Positions 24,895 to 32,006 of a stretch of DNA of 32,006 bases are shown here, piece after piece; position 1 is the stretch's first letter, and each line of letters opens with the position of its first letter. The notes beneath the pieces were generated by a model. The model was not told the DNA's origin. It worked only from the letters and a program-made list of their open reading frames with translations, and did no database searches. The stretch comes from Mycobacterium sp. (lineage in GTDB: Bacteria; Actinomycetota; Actinomycetes; Mycobacteriales; Mycobacteriaceae). The position numbers and the translations under genes are program-made. The stretch is taken from contig NZ_JAFBAT010000307.1 of NCBI RefSeq assembly GCF_019247615.1, positions 1-32,006 on the forward strand, written 5' to 3'.

Positions 24895-25779
24895 TCACCG
24901 ATCGCTGACGATCGCCGCGTCGACCAGTTCGGCGAATTCGGCGGCCATCGACGGGCGGCGCAGCCGCCGACCGTCGAGGGTATGCACGCGAGCCGCCACG
25001 GTCATGCCAGACACGAGCCAAATACCTTGGGCGGCAAGCAAATCTGCAACACGTAGCGCGCGATAGTCGCAGTCGTAGCCCTTGGAGCGGGCGACCTCGA
25101 ACAGCGCCTGCTGCGTGGTGCCCCGCAGGATCGGATACCACGGCGGTGGTGTGAGCAGGCACGGATTTTCGCCGGTTTCGGAGGCGGCCGCGATCACGAC
25201 CGTCGAACGTGGGCCTTCCAGAATGTAACCGTCGGAGCTGACGAAGATGACGTCACCGGCGCCCAGTTTCGCCGCATGACGCAATGCGGCCATGTTGACC
25301 GCGTAGGACAGCGTCTTGGCGCCGGCCAGCAGCCACGGCAGCGCGTCGATACCGGTGGTGGGCAGTCCGCGATTGAGCGTCACCGCCGCCAGCCCGTCTC
25401 GGCGAACGGCGGCCACCCTTTCCGGGATCGGGTTGACCATGACGTAGGCGGTCGGGGTCGAATCGCTCTCCCGGCCGCGGGTGTAGATCAGGCGCATCGC
25501 GCCTTCCCCGAAGTTTCCCGCGGCCCACTGCCGCGTGGCGGCCTCGATCGCGTGGCGCCAACTCGGGAGGTCCGGCGCGGGTAGCTCCATCAGCTTGGCC
25601 GAGTGGGTGAGCCGCTGCAGATGCGACTCGACCAGGCAGGCCCGGCCGTCGCGGACCAGCAGCGTCTCGAAGACGCCGTCGCCGCGAAGGGCCGCCAGGT
25701 CGTCGGCGTGCAGCAGGGGAGTTCCCGGCGGATGCCATTCGCCGTCCAGCGTGACGATCACACCCATCTCGCCGGCCAT
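24895..25779 (-). CDS. Class IV aminotransferase, aminodeoxychorismate lyase-like (Rv0812 type)
   Basis: A 294-aa PLP enzyme of fold type IV. Family marks are HADDLAALRGDGVFETLLVRDG near the N-terminus, MRLIYTRGRES, the PLP-binding lysine (Lys155) in AGAKTLSYAVNMAALRHA, EGPRSTVVIA and TPPPWYPILRGTTQQALFEV. PabC-type lyases release pyruvate from aminodeoxychorismate to give p-aminobenzoate for folate; related enzymes are D-amino acid or branched-chain aminotransferases, so the substrate is not certain. ATG 25779 sits 8 nt after a minus-strand TAGGCT box, giving a leaderless start; ATG 25767 is the alternative and better matches the M. tuberculosis N-terminus. It is divergent from ygfZ. Confidence 0.9.
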   Translation of the reverse strand: MAGEMGVIVTLDGEWHPPGTPLLHADDLAALRGDGVFETLLVRDGRACLVESHLQRLTHSAKLMELPAPDLPSWRHAIEAATRQWAAGNFGEGAMRLIYTRGRESDSTPTAYVMVNPIPERVAAVRRDGLAAVTLNRGLPTTGIDALPWLLAGAKTLSYAVNMAALRHAAKLGAGDVIFVSSDGYILEGPRSTVVIAAASETGENPCLLTPPPWYPILRGTTQQALFEVARSKGYDCDYRALRVADLLAAQGIWLVSGMTVAARVHTLDGRRLRRPSMAAEFAELVDAAIVSDR

Positions 25780-25787
25780 GAACGACA

Positions 25788-25828
25788 AGCCTAGCGACGA
25801 GCGTGCGGTTGGAGCGCGTCCGTAGAGT
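25788..25828. promoter_or_regulatory. Back-to-back leaderless promoters, lyase gene and ygfZ
   Basis: Minus-strand TAGGCT (25793-25788) precedes ATG 25779, and plus-strand TAGAGT (25823-25828) precedes GTG 25835 by 6 nt. Both genes lack a ribosome binding site, so the 55-nt gap holds two divergent leaderless promoters. Confidence 0.5.
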
Positions 25829-25834
25829 TGACGT

Positions 25835-26926
25835 GTGACTGCAGTCCCCGCACCCGATCGTGGGCCCGACGCCGGCGCGGTGTGGCACTACGGCGACCCG
25901 CTGGGTGAGCAGCGGGCGGCCGAAACCGACGCGGTGGTGGTCGACCGCTCACACCGCGCGGTGCTCACCCTCACCGGCAAGGACCGGAAGCCGTGGCTGC
26001 ACAGCATCTCCACCCAGCACGTGAGCCAGCTGCCCGAGGGCGCCAGCACCCAAAACCTCAGCCTCGACGGTCAGGGCCGGGTCGAAGACCACTGGATTCA
26101 AACCGAACTCGGCGGCATCACGTACCTCGACACCGAACCTTGGCGGGGCGACCCTTTCCTGGAGTACCTGCGCAAGATGGTGTTCTGGTCCGAGGTCACG
26201 CCGGCCCGCGCCGACATGGCGGTGCTTTCATTGCTGGGTCCGCGACTGGGCGACCGGGCGGTGCTCGACGCTCTTCGCCTGGACGCATTGCCCGCCGAGC
26301 AGACCGCTGTTCTGGCAGGCGGGGGTTTTGTTCGTCGGATGACCGGCGCCCCCGCCGGCGCGATCGCACTGGACCTCCTTGTCCCGCGGGACGAGTCGGC
26401 CACCTGGCAGGGGCGCCTGGGGCGGGCCGGCGTGCGGCCCGCCGGGGTGTGGACCTACGAGGCGAACCGCGTGGCGGCCCTGCGGCCGCGACTGGGGGTC
26501 GACACGGATGAGCGCACGATCCCCCACGAGGCGGGCTGGATCGGCGGTCCCGGCCACGGAGCGGTGCACCTTGATAAGGGCTGCTACCGCGGGCAAGAGA
26601 CCGTCGCGCGGGTGCACAACCTGGGCAGGCCTCCCCGGATGCTGGTGTTGTTGCACCTCGACGGCTCGGTGGAGCGGCCCTCGACCGGTGATGCGGTGCT
26701 CGCCGGCGGTCGTGCGGTGGGCCGCCTCGGAACCGTCGTCGAACACGTGGATCTCGGTCCGGTGGCGCTCGCGCTGCTCAAGCGAGGGGTGACGGCCGAC
26801 ACGGAATTGCGGACCGGGCCGCAGGGCGCGGTCGCCGCGGTGATCGACGCCGATTCCTTGCCGTCGGCCGAGCACGTCGGGGTGGGACGGTTGGCCGTTG
26901 AACGGTTGCGGGGAAGTGCGAAATAA
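25835..26926 (+). CDS. YgfZ/GcvT-domain iron-sulfur protein maturation factor (Rv0811c type)
   Basis: A 363-aa folate-binding YgfZ-type protein. The diagnostic motif is KGCYRGQE at 248-255 with the redox-active Cys250. Other aminomethyltransferase-like segments are VVDRSHRAVLTLTGKDRKPWLHSISTQ, HWIQTELGGITYLDTEP, GVWTYEANRVAALRPRLGVDTDERTIPHEAGW and the C-terminal beta-barrel with GRLGTVVEHVDLGPVALALLKR. YgfZ proteins help repair or assemble certain Fe-S enzymes, using tetrahydrofolate. Its divergent neighbour is a folate-pathway-like enzyme, which may be a functional link. The GTG start is set by leaderless spacing. Confidence 0.93.
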   Translation: MTAVPAPDRGPDAGAVWHYGDPLGEQRAAETDAVVVDRSHRAVLTLTGKDRKPWLHSISTQHVSQLPEGASTQNLSLDGQGRVEDHWIQTELGGITYLDTEPWRGDPFLEYLRKMVFWSEVTPARADMAVLSLLGPRLGDRAVLDALRLDALPAEQTAVLAGGGFVRRMTGAPAGAIALDLLVPRDESATWQGRLGRAGVRPAGVWTYEANRVAALRPRLGVDTDERTIPHEAGWIGGPGHGAVHLDKGCYRGQETVARVHNLGRPPRMLVLLHLDGSVERPSTGDAVLAGGRAVGRLGTVVEHVDLGPVALALLKRGVTADTELRTGPQGAVAAVIDADSLPSAEHVGVGRLAVERLRGSAK

Positions 26927-26987
26927 TCGGTGATATTGTCCGCCGCGGCGGGCAGGGGCAGTCGCCTCCCCTACCACCGAAGCACGG

Positions 26988-27053
26988 TAAACTGTCGGCA
27001 GGACAATAAACGACACCAAGAGATCGGAGCCGCCTACTCGTTAGGCCGCTCCG
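26988..27053 (+). promoter_or_regulatory. Promoter and leader hairpin of the DUF3073 gene
   Basis: TAAACT (26988-26993) is a likely -10, giving a leader of about 77 nt. Within it CGGAGC (27025-27030) pairs with GCTCCG (27048-27053), and inside these CCTA pairs with TAGG around a CTCGT loop: a strong hairpin ending 23 nt before the ATG. ATTGTCC (26935-26941) and GGACAAT (27001-27007) also form perfect 7-bp arms around the promoter. A second possibility is a terminator for ygfZ. Confidence 0.45.
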
Positions 27054-27076
27054 TTATTGCGCGAGGGGGTTCCCCC

Positions 27077-27271
27077 ATGGGCCGCGGCCGGGCTAAGGCA
27101 AAGCAGACCAAGGTTGCACGAGAACTCAAATACAGTTCCCCGCAGACCGACTTCGAGCGGCTTCAGCGCGAGCTGTCAGGCACCGGTGCCGATGGATCCC
27201 ACGAGCTGGACGGCTCGGACGATTCAGGCCCAGGCGATTCATGGGACGACCACGGCGACTGGCGACGCTAG
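27077..27271 (+). CDS. DUF3073 small basic-acidic protein (Rv0810c type)
   Basis: A 64-aa protein with the DUF3073 pattern: a strictly conserved basic N-terminus MGRGRAKAKQTKVARELKY, then SSPQTDFERLQRELSG, and an acidic Asp/Ser/Gly tail ending DDHGDWRR. The family is confined to actinobacteria and its function is unknown; the basic head suggests nucleic-acid or ribosome contact. ATG 27077 follows a GGGGG-TT-CCCCC dyad that leaves only GAGGGGG as a ribosome binding site. It is convergent with purM, 66 nt apart. Confidence 0.9.
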   Translation: MGRGRAKAKQTKVARELKYSSPQTDFERLQRELSGTGADGSHELDGSDDSGPGDSWDDHGDWRR

Positions 27272-27337
27272 AGCTCCCTCCCCGATAGCGGCGCTCCGTG
27301 CCCCGATGTGGCGTTGACCCCCGTCGTTGAGGCCTCC

Positions 27338-28432
27338 TTAGAACCTCGGGTGCTGCCCGACCAGTTTCGCCCGCGGGCTGTCCTTCCCCCCCTTGCCCAC
27401 GGTTCCCAGGATCCAGCAGTCCAGGTGGCGCGCCGTCAGAATGGCCAGGGCGCGATCGGTGTCTTCTGGAGCGACGACGGCGATCATGCCGACACCCATG
27501 TTGAAGGTCTTCTCCATCTCCTCGCGCGACACCCGCCCGCGCTGGGCAATCATCGCGAACACCGGCGCGGGCGTCCAGGTGCCGCGGTCGACCTCGGCGA
27601 CCAGCCCCTGCGGGATCACGCGTTGCAGGTTGCCGGCCAGCCCGCCGCCGGTGACGTGGCAGAAGGTCCGAACGTGGGTCTCGGCCGTCAGCGCCAGGCA
27701 GTCCTTGGCGTAGATCCGGGTCGGCTCCAACAGTTCCTCACCCAGGGTGCGACCGAACTCCTCGACGTAGCCGGCGAGGTTCATCCGGTCGATCTCGAGA
27801 AGCACCGTTCGCGCCAACGAGTATCCATTGGAGTGCAGGCCGGAGGATCCCAGCGCGATGATGACATCGCCCGGCCTGACGCGGTCGGGCCCGAGCACGT
27901 CGTCGGCCTCGACGACGCCGACGCCAGTGGCCGAGATGTCGTAGTGGTCCGGTTCCATCAGGCCGGGGTGTTCCGCCGTTTCGCCGCCGAGCAGCGCGCA
28001 GCCGGCGCGCACACATCCTTCCGCGATGCCCCTGACGATCGCGCCCAAGCGTTCCGGCACTGTCCGGCCCACCGCGATGTAGTCCTGCAGAAACAGTGGC
28101 TCGGCGCCACAGACCACGAGGTCGTCGACCACCATCGCCACCAGATCGAGACCGACGGTGTCGTGCTTGTCCATAGCCTGGGCGACGGCCAGCTTGGTGC
28201 CGACGCCATCGGTGGACGCGGCCAGCACCGGTTCGCGATAGTCGCCGCGCAGCGCAAACAGGCCGGCGAATCCGCCCAACCCGCCCCGGACCTCGGGTCT
28301 GCTCGCCTTCGTCGCCAGCGGCTTGAACAAACGGACGGCTCGTTCTCCGGCCTCGATGTCCACTCCAGCCGACGCGTAGGTGATGCCCTGGCTGCCCGGC
28401 TCGCGGCCGGGGCTCTTTCCGGGATCCGTCAT
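27338..28432 (-). CDS. purM: Phosphoribosylformylglycinamidine cyclo-ligase PurM (AIR synthetase)
   Basis: A 364-aa enzyme that closes the imidazole ring in purine synthesis: FGAM plus ATP gives aminoimidazole ribotide. Signatures include ITYASAGVDIEAGERAV, the ATP/substrate loop LAASTDGVGTKLAVAQ, DLVAMVVDDLVVCGAEPLFLQDYIA, ALLGGETAEHPG, ALGSSGLHSNGYSLAR and HVTGGGLAGNLQRV, all intact. Length equals that of M. tuberculosis PurM as I recall. It lies 52 nt downstream of purF on the same strand, forming the usual purF-purM operon. Confidence 0.98.
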   Translation of the reverse strand: MTDPGKSPGREPGSQGITYASAGVDIEAGERAVRLFKPLATKASRPEVRGGLGGFAGLFALRGDYREPVLAASTDGVGTKLAVAQAMDKHDTVGLDLVAMVVDDLVVCGAEPLFLQDYIAVGRTVPERLGAIVRGIAEGCVRAGCALLGGETAEHPGLMEPDHYDISATGVGVVEADDVLGPDRVRPGDVIIALGSSGLHSNGYSLARTVLLEIDRMNLAGYVEEFGRTLGEELLEPTRIYAKDCLALTAETHVRTFCHVTGGGLAGNLQRVIPQGLVAEVDRGTWTPAPVFAMIAQRGRVSREEMEKTFNMGVGMIAVVAPEDTDRALAILTARHLDCWILGTVGKGGKDSPRAKLVGQHPRF

Positions 28433-28484
28433 CGCGATAAAGGCTACCGGGCGGCGCTGGGCGCCGGGATCAAACCTCGAGCAA

Positions 28485-30035
28485 CTATGAGCGAACTTCG
28501 TCAGCGTACGGCTGGTATTTGTCTGGTGTCAGCTGGTCGAGTCCGGCTCCGCGCGCGGCGTTGGCGAGCATGTGCTCGATGACGTTCTTGCCCAGGGCCG
28601 TCTCGCCGGGCAATTCGATCGGGTACTTGCCGTCGAAGCAGGCGGTGCACAACCGCGAGGCCGGCTGCTCGGAGGCGGCTACCATGCCGCGCAGCGAGAC
28701 GTAGCCGAGTGTGTCGGCCCCGATGGCGTGCCGTACCGCCTCCAGCATCTCCCCTTTGTCCTCGACCGCGTTCGCGATCAGCTCGGCCGGCGACGGGAAA
28801 TCGATGCCGTAGAAGCACGGCCACTTCACCGGCGGCGAGGCGATGCGGACATGCACCTCGAGGGCACCGGCCTCGCGCAGCATCCGCAGCAGCGCGCGCT
28901 GGGTGTTGCCGCGCACGATCGAGTCGTCGACGACGATGAGCCGCTTGCCGCGGATCACCTCCCGAAGCGGGTTGAGCTTGAGGCGGATGCCGAGCTGGCG
29001 GATGGTCTGCGACGGCTGAATGAAGGTTCGCCCGACATACGCGTTCTTCATCAGGCCCTGCCCGTAGGGGATGCCCGACTCCTGCGCGTATCCGACCGCG
29101 GCGGGGGTGCCCGACTCGGGCACGCCGATCACCAGGTCGGCGTCGACGGGGCATTCACGCGCCAGCCGGCGTCCGATCTCGACGCGGGTGGCGTGCACGG
29201 AGCGGCCCGCGATCGTGCTGTCCGGCCGCGCCAGGTAGACATATTCGAAGACACAGCCCTTGGGCATCGGGTTGGCGAAACGCGTAGAGCGCACGCCGTC
29301 GGCGTCGATCGCCAGCAATTCACCCGGCTCGATGTCGCGCACGAACGAGGCGCCGACGATGTCGAGAGCCGCGGTCTCGGACGCGACCACCCAGCCCCGG
29401 TCCAGCCGGCCGAGCGAAAGCGGCCGCACCCCGTACGGGTCGCGGCAGGCGTACAGCGTGTTTTCGTCCATGAACGTCAGGCAGAAGGCACCGCGCACGG
29501 TCGGCAGCAGTTCCAGCGCCGCCTGTTCCAGGGTGGAATCGGCGGCACCGTGGGCCAGCAGGGCGCCCAGCATGTCGGAGTCCGTCGTCGCCGGCGCCGG
29601 GCATCGGGTACCGATCAAGCCCGCCTCGCGGGCCCGCGCGGCAAGCTCGGCGGTGTTGACGAGGTTCCCGTTGTGCCCCAATGCAACCCCGGTGCCGGCG
29701 GCGGTGTTGCGGAAAACCGGCTGGGCGTTTTCCCACGTCGTGTCGCCCGTTGTGGAGTAGCGGCAGTGACCGATGGCGACGTGGCCCTGCATCGCGGCCA
29801 GCGTCTGCTCGTCGAAAACCTGGCTGACCAGGCCGAGGTCTTTGAAGACCAGCACCTGGGATCCGTCGGCGACGGCGATGCCCGCGGCTTCCTGGCCACG
29901 ATGCTGCAGCGCGTACAGGCCGTAATAGGTGAGTTTGGCGACTTCCTCGCCGGGGGCCCAGACCCCGAATACGCCGCACTCTTCGCGGGGGGAGTTCAGG
30001 TCCTGCTCGGGTGCTTCGGCTCCAGCGACGGTCAC
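28485..30035 (-). CDS. purF: Amidophosphoribosyltransferase PurF
   Basis: A 516-aa enzyme committing PRPP to purine synthesis. After a 19-residue propeptide, EEC(20)GVFGV places the N-terminal glutaminase nucleophile at Cys20, exposed by self-cleavage. The NTN-hydrolase half has YALQHRGQEAAGI and IGHCRYSTTG; the PRT half has the PRPP loop LIVVDDSIVRGNTQ. Four cysteines for a [4Fe-4S] cluster, as in the Bacillus-type enzyme, are present: KGCVFEY, KWPCFYG and two in RLCTACFDG. The start is GTG 30035. Minus-strand TAGACT (30081-30076) is a likely -10, giving a leader of about 33 nt. Confidence 0.98.
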   Translation of the reverse strand: MTVAGAEAPEQDLNSPREECGVFGVWAPGEEVAKLTYYGLYALQHRGQEAAGIAVADGSQVLVFKDLGLVSQVFDEQTLAAMQGHVAIGHCRYSTTGDTTWENAQPVFRNTAAGTGVALGHNGNLVNTAELAARAREAGLIGTRCPAPATTDSDMLGALLAHGAADSTLEQAALELLPTVRGAFCLTFMDENTLYACRDPYGVRPLSLGRLDRGWVVASETAALDIVGASFVRDIEPGELLAIDADGVRSTRFANPMPKGCVFEYVYLARPDSTIAGRSVHATRVEIGRRLARECPVDADLVIGVPESGTPAAVGYAQESGIPYGQGLMKNAYVGRTFIQPSQTIRQLGIRLKLNPLREVIRGKRLIVVDDSIVRGNTQRALLRMLREAGALEVHVRIASPPVKWPCFYGIDFPSPAELIANAVEDKGEMLEAVRHAIGADTLGYVSLRGMVAASEQPASRLCTACFDGKYPIELPGETALGKNVIEHMLANAARGAGLDQLTPDKYQPYADEVRS

Positions 30036-30075
30036 GGTTCGGCGGCTCCCTGGCGAACGATTGGTGACGTAATGG

Positions 30076-30081
30076 AGTCTA
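30076..30081 (-). promoter_or_regulatory. Likely -10 box of the purF-purM operon
   Basis: TAGACT on the minus strand, about 40 nt before GTG 30035, fits the TANNNT consensus. No clear -35 or purine-regulator site is visible in the 138-nt gap. Confidence 0.4.
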
Positions 30082-30173
30082 CGGGCCCGATGTCCGCGAC
30101 ACGCAATCCACAGCGCGTGTTGAGCGCCGGAAATTCCGTGACGGCACCCTAAAGCTGCAGTTCAGGGTGATAT

Positions 30174-30563
30174 TCAGCGCACATCGACCAGGGGCAGCCA
30201 GTGGCCGATCTCACCGGCCCGCGACCCCGACAGAGTCGCGGCGCCGGAGGACCGCGCCTCGTCGAGCGGCACCAGCCCGGTCGCCAGCCGGAGCCACGTG
30301 CGCGGATCGGTCTCGACCACATTTGGCGGCGTGCCGCGCGTGTGCCGGGGCCCGGCGATGCACTGCACCGCGACGAACGGCGGTACGCGGACCTCGACGC
30401 TGGCGCCGGGGGCGACCTCGGCGAGCGTGCGCGCCGTGAGCCGCACCGCGGTCGCCAGGGCGTTGCGGTCGGGCGCCGGGAGAGACTCGTCGCGCAGCCA
30501 GTCCGCGACGACCAGCAGGGCCTGTCGGGTCTGTGCCGGATCGGCTCGTCGGCGTGCGGCCAT
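30174..30563 (-). CDS. Sterol-carrier-like family protein (Rv0807 type)
   Basis: A 129-aa soluble protein conserved next to purF in mycobacteria. The N-terminal part RRADPAQTRQALLVVADWL is helical; the C-terminal half PPFVAVQCIAGPRHTRGTPPNVVETDPRTWLRLATGLV is the conserved core of the small actinobacterial SCP2-like group. It ends with GHWLPLVDV. Ligand and role are unknown. Its co-orientation and position 138 nt upstream of purF suggest co-regulation at most. Confidence 0.85.
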   Translation of the reverse strand: MAARRRADPAQTRQALLVVADWLRDESLPAPDRNALATAVRLTARTLAEVAPGASVEVRVPPFVAVQCIAGPRHTRGTPPNVVETDPRTWLRLATGLVPLDEARSSGAATLSGSRAGEIGHWLPLVDVR

Positions 30564-30697
30564 GCCTCATGGTTTCAAAGGCTGCAGCGCTCGCATTGGC
30601 CGCCGGTCACTGCGGCCGACGGGGGGCTTCGCTTCTCCGGGCGTTCACCCCTCGTTGCCTTTCGGCGACGAGACTCGGCGCCGACGAGGAGGATGCG

Positions 30698-31687
30698 GTG
30701 GGCCCGATCGAACACGTGGTGATCGTTGTGAAGGAGAACCACACCTTCGACAATTATTTCGGCACGTTCCCCGGCGCGAACGGGGTGACGCTGCCCCCCG
30801 CGGAGAACCCGCCGCCCAACGATCCGGACCACCGCCACCAGGCGTGGATGGGGCGATCGGACGACACCCGGTATCGGGTGCAGTACACCGAGTCCGACAT
30901 CCCGGGCTACTTCGAGTTGGCTCGCCGATACACGTTGTGCGACAACTACTTCTCCGAGGTGGCCGGCCCGTCCACTCCCAACCACCTCATGCTGGTTTGC
31001 GCCGACTCCCCGGTGATCAACAATCCTCACCACCACTACCGGCCCGCCCCGAGCGACCGCTACCGGCTGCCCTCGTTGCCGACCGCGCTCGAGAAGGCCG
31101 GGCTGTCATGGGGAAACTACGGCGGATACGCCTTCGCCTACATCGACGGGCTGCACACCCGTGGCAACAACCACGCCCGGGACGTGTTCGCCGAACACGC
31201 CCGGGCGGGGCAACTCCCCACCGTGTCATGGGTTTACGGCGACGGAAAGCCCGATCTGTCCGAGCACCCGACGCAGAACGTCACCGACGGCATGAACTGG
31301 ACCCTCGACCAGATCGCGGCCGTCGCCTCGGGAGGCCTCTGGGACCGCGTGGCGATCTTCATCACCTGGGACGACTGGGGCGGCTGGTATGACCACGTCG
31401 ACCCGCCCGTGGTGGAAAGCTGGGACCACAGCCACGCGCAACGCGCCGACGACGAGTTCGCCGACTTCGACGGGCAACCGTTCCGGTACGGGTCACGCGT
31501 GCCGTGCCTCGTGGTTGGGCCGTACGCCAAACCCGGCCACATCAGCTCGCAGCTCAACTCCCACGTCAGCCTGCTCAGGTTCTGCGAGACCACCTTCGGA
31601 CTCGATGCGCTGACCGACCGCGACGCGGCCTCCAACGGCATGGCCGACTGCATCGACACGTCCCAGCAACCCAACCCGCATCCCTGA
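30698..31687 (+). CDS. Phosphoesterase family protein (PF04185, phospholipase C/acid phosphatase-like)
   Basis: A 329-aa member of the alkaline-phosphatase-superfamily phosphoesterases. The metal-site start IEHVVIVVKENHTFDNYFGTFPG, then CDNYFSEVAGPSTPNHL, NYGGYAFAYIDG, and the C-terminal metal motif ITWDDWGGWYDHVDPP with the later GPYAKPGHISSQLNSHVSLLRFCETTFGL are all present. These enzymes cleave phosphate esters, including phospholipids. GTG 30698 follows GAGGAGG at 5 nt. From this start there is no signal peptide, unlike secreted mycobacterial phospholipases C; an upstream ATG (30572) adds residues without a convincing signal either. I do not recall this gene at this place in M. tuberculosis, so it is a candidate accessory gene. 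Confidence 0.88.
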   Translation: MGPIEHVVIVVKENHTFDNYFGTFPGANGVTLPPAENPPPNDPDHRHQAWMGRSDDTRYRVQYTESDIPGYFELARRYTLCDNYFSEVAGPSTPNHLMLVCADSPVINNPHHHYRPAPSDRYRLPSLPTALEKAGLSWGNYGGYAFAYIDGLHTRGNNHARDVFAEHARAGQLPTVSWVYGDGKPDLSEHPTQNVTDGMNWTLDQIAAVASGGLWDRVAIFITWDDWGGWYDHVDPPVVESWDHSHAQRADDEFADFDGQPFRYGSRVPCLVVGPYAKPGHISSQLNSHVSLLRFCETTFGLDALTDRDAASNGMADCIDTSQQPNPHP

Positions 31688-31763
31688 TACCGGTGACAGC
31701 CCCCCACGGTTCCGACGACCGCCCGGCACGACGCGCAACGATTTCCGGCGATGCCGACCCGGA

Positions 31764-31899
31764 CTAAACTTCTTCTGTTACCCAAGCAACGGTGACGTTG
31801 CCGTGAGGTTTGCGGAAAGCGCCGAACCGGCTGCCTTGCAAGCGATATCGCTTGACGAGACCATTGTCTCGAGGCAAAAGTCTCGCTCGTCCCTTTTGC
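31764..31899 (+). promoter_or_regulatory. Dyad-rich leader before the last gene
   Basis: After a TAAACT -10-like box (31764-31769) four perfect dyads follow in 114 nt. They are GCAACG-GTGA-CGTTGC (31786-31801), the 16-bp palindrome CAAGCGATATCGCTTG (31839-31854), CGAGAC-CATT-GTCTCG (31856-31871), and GCAAAAG (31874-31880) with CTTTTGC (31893-31899). The last ends 8 nt before ATG 31908. No standard riboswitch is recognised; it may be a structured leader or a stack of operators. Confidence 0.5.
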
Positions 31900-31907
31900 G
31901 ACCTCGA

Positions 31908-32006
31908 ATGGCGGCGATCACGATGGCCAGAGTCACGCTCCGCAAGAGCGGTCGGCCCGCGCGCCGCACCCTCGCCCCCATGATCGTCACCCGGCAGGGC
32001 AAGATC
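31908..32006 (+). CDS. 5' end of a gene cut by the window edge (possibly the cpsY/Stealth-type homologue)
   Basis: From ATG 31908 the frame is open to the window end (33 codons): MAAITMARVTLRKSG, then RPARRTLAPMIVTRQGKI. A start at ATG 31923 is equally possible. The fragment is too short to name. In M. tuberculosis the gene beyond Rv0807, in this relative orientation, is cpsY (Rv0806c), a Stealth-type hexose-phosphate transferase, and the basic start would fit; this is synteny-based inference. It has a dyad-rich leader directly upstream. Confidence 0.4.
   Translation, partial: MAAITMARVTLRKSGRPARRTLAPMIVTRQGKI

Noticed and set aside
28572..30152. 526-codon plus-strand frame opposite purF
   Set aside because: Antisense shadow of purF; composition is Arg/His/Gln-rich with no domain.
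31778..32002. 74-codon minus-strand frame at the window end
   Set aside because: It runs through the dyad-rich leader and opposite the better-supported plus-strand start; no family resemblance.

Overview
The window reads as a high-GC mycobacterial chromosome, most likely a non-tuberculous Mycobacterium. Almost every conserved gene matches the M. tuberculosis Rv0806-Rv0831 neighbourhood in order and relative orientation, as I remember it. Other mycobacterial signs are GTG and TTG starts, many TANNNT -10 boxes about 7 nt before a start codon (leaderless transcripts), mshD, lmeA, desA1 and PknH-type sensor domains. The species cannot be fixed from the sequence alone.

Layout. 1-500: debris of an integrated element (a decayed 3' half of tRNA-Ala and the C-terminal end of a tyrosine integrase). 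573-1053: tRNA-Glu, tRNA-Asp and tRNA-Phe on the minus strand, then tRNA-Lys on the plus strand. 1186-5301: a TIGR04255-like protein, a SAM methyltransferase, a nucleobase/nucleoside deaminase, a frameshifted MpaB/DUF2236 gene and its divergent TetR regulator. 5377-9795: desA1, a tRNA-dihydrouridine synthase and an LCP cell-wall ligase. 9853-14444: phosphate uptake, with phoY2 facing a complete pstS-pstC-pstA-phoT operon behind a direct-repeat Pho box; from memory M. tuberculosis keeps only phoT at this spot. 14560-17766: mshD, glnR, lmeA and thiX. 17796-19634: a cysteine-controlled sulfur operon (poly-cysteine leader peptide, DUF4395, cysA2, sseC2). 19694-20448: a 32-aa membrane peptide coupled to a nitrobindin-like protein. 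24895-31687: an aminodeoxychorismate lyase-like gene, ygfZ, a DUF3073 gene, purM, purF, an SCP-like gene and a phosphoesterase. The window closes with a dyad-rich leader and the 5' end of another gene, possibly the cpsY homologue.

The most interesting part is 20460-24796, between the nitrobindin gene and the lyase gene, which I recall as neighbours in M. tuberculosis. It carries two same-strand genes. The first encodes a channel-like membrane protein with about four N-terminal membrane segments, tandem Rossmann/RCK-like units, two RyR-like repeats and a duplicated GDW...W...F...Y module at the C-terminus. The second encodes a cytoplasmic TIR domain with its probable catalytic glutamate, joined through one membrane helix and a Pro/Ala linker to an extracellular PknH-type sensor domain with four cysteines. 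Together they look like an undescribed envelope-sensing, nucleotide-centred signalling or defence pair. That function is inferred from domain architecture only.

Other points worth a look are the poly-cysteine attenuator, the 14-nt deletion in the DUF2236 gene, the Pho box, a 74-nt folded element downstream of the TIR gene, and the four consecutive dyads before the last gene.
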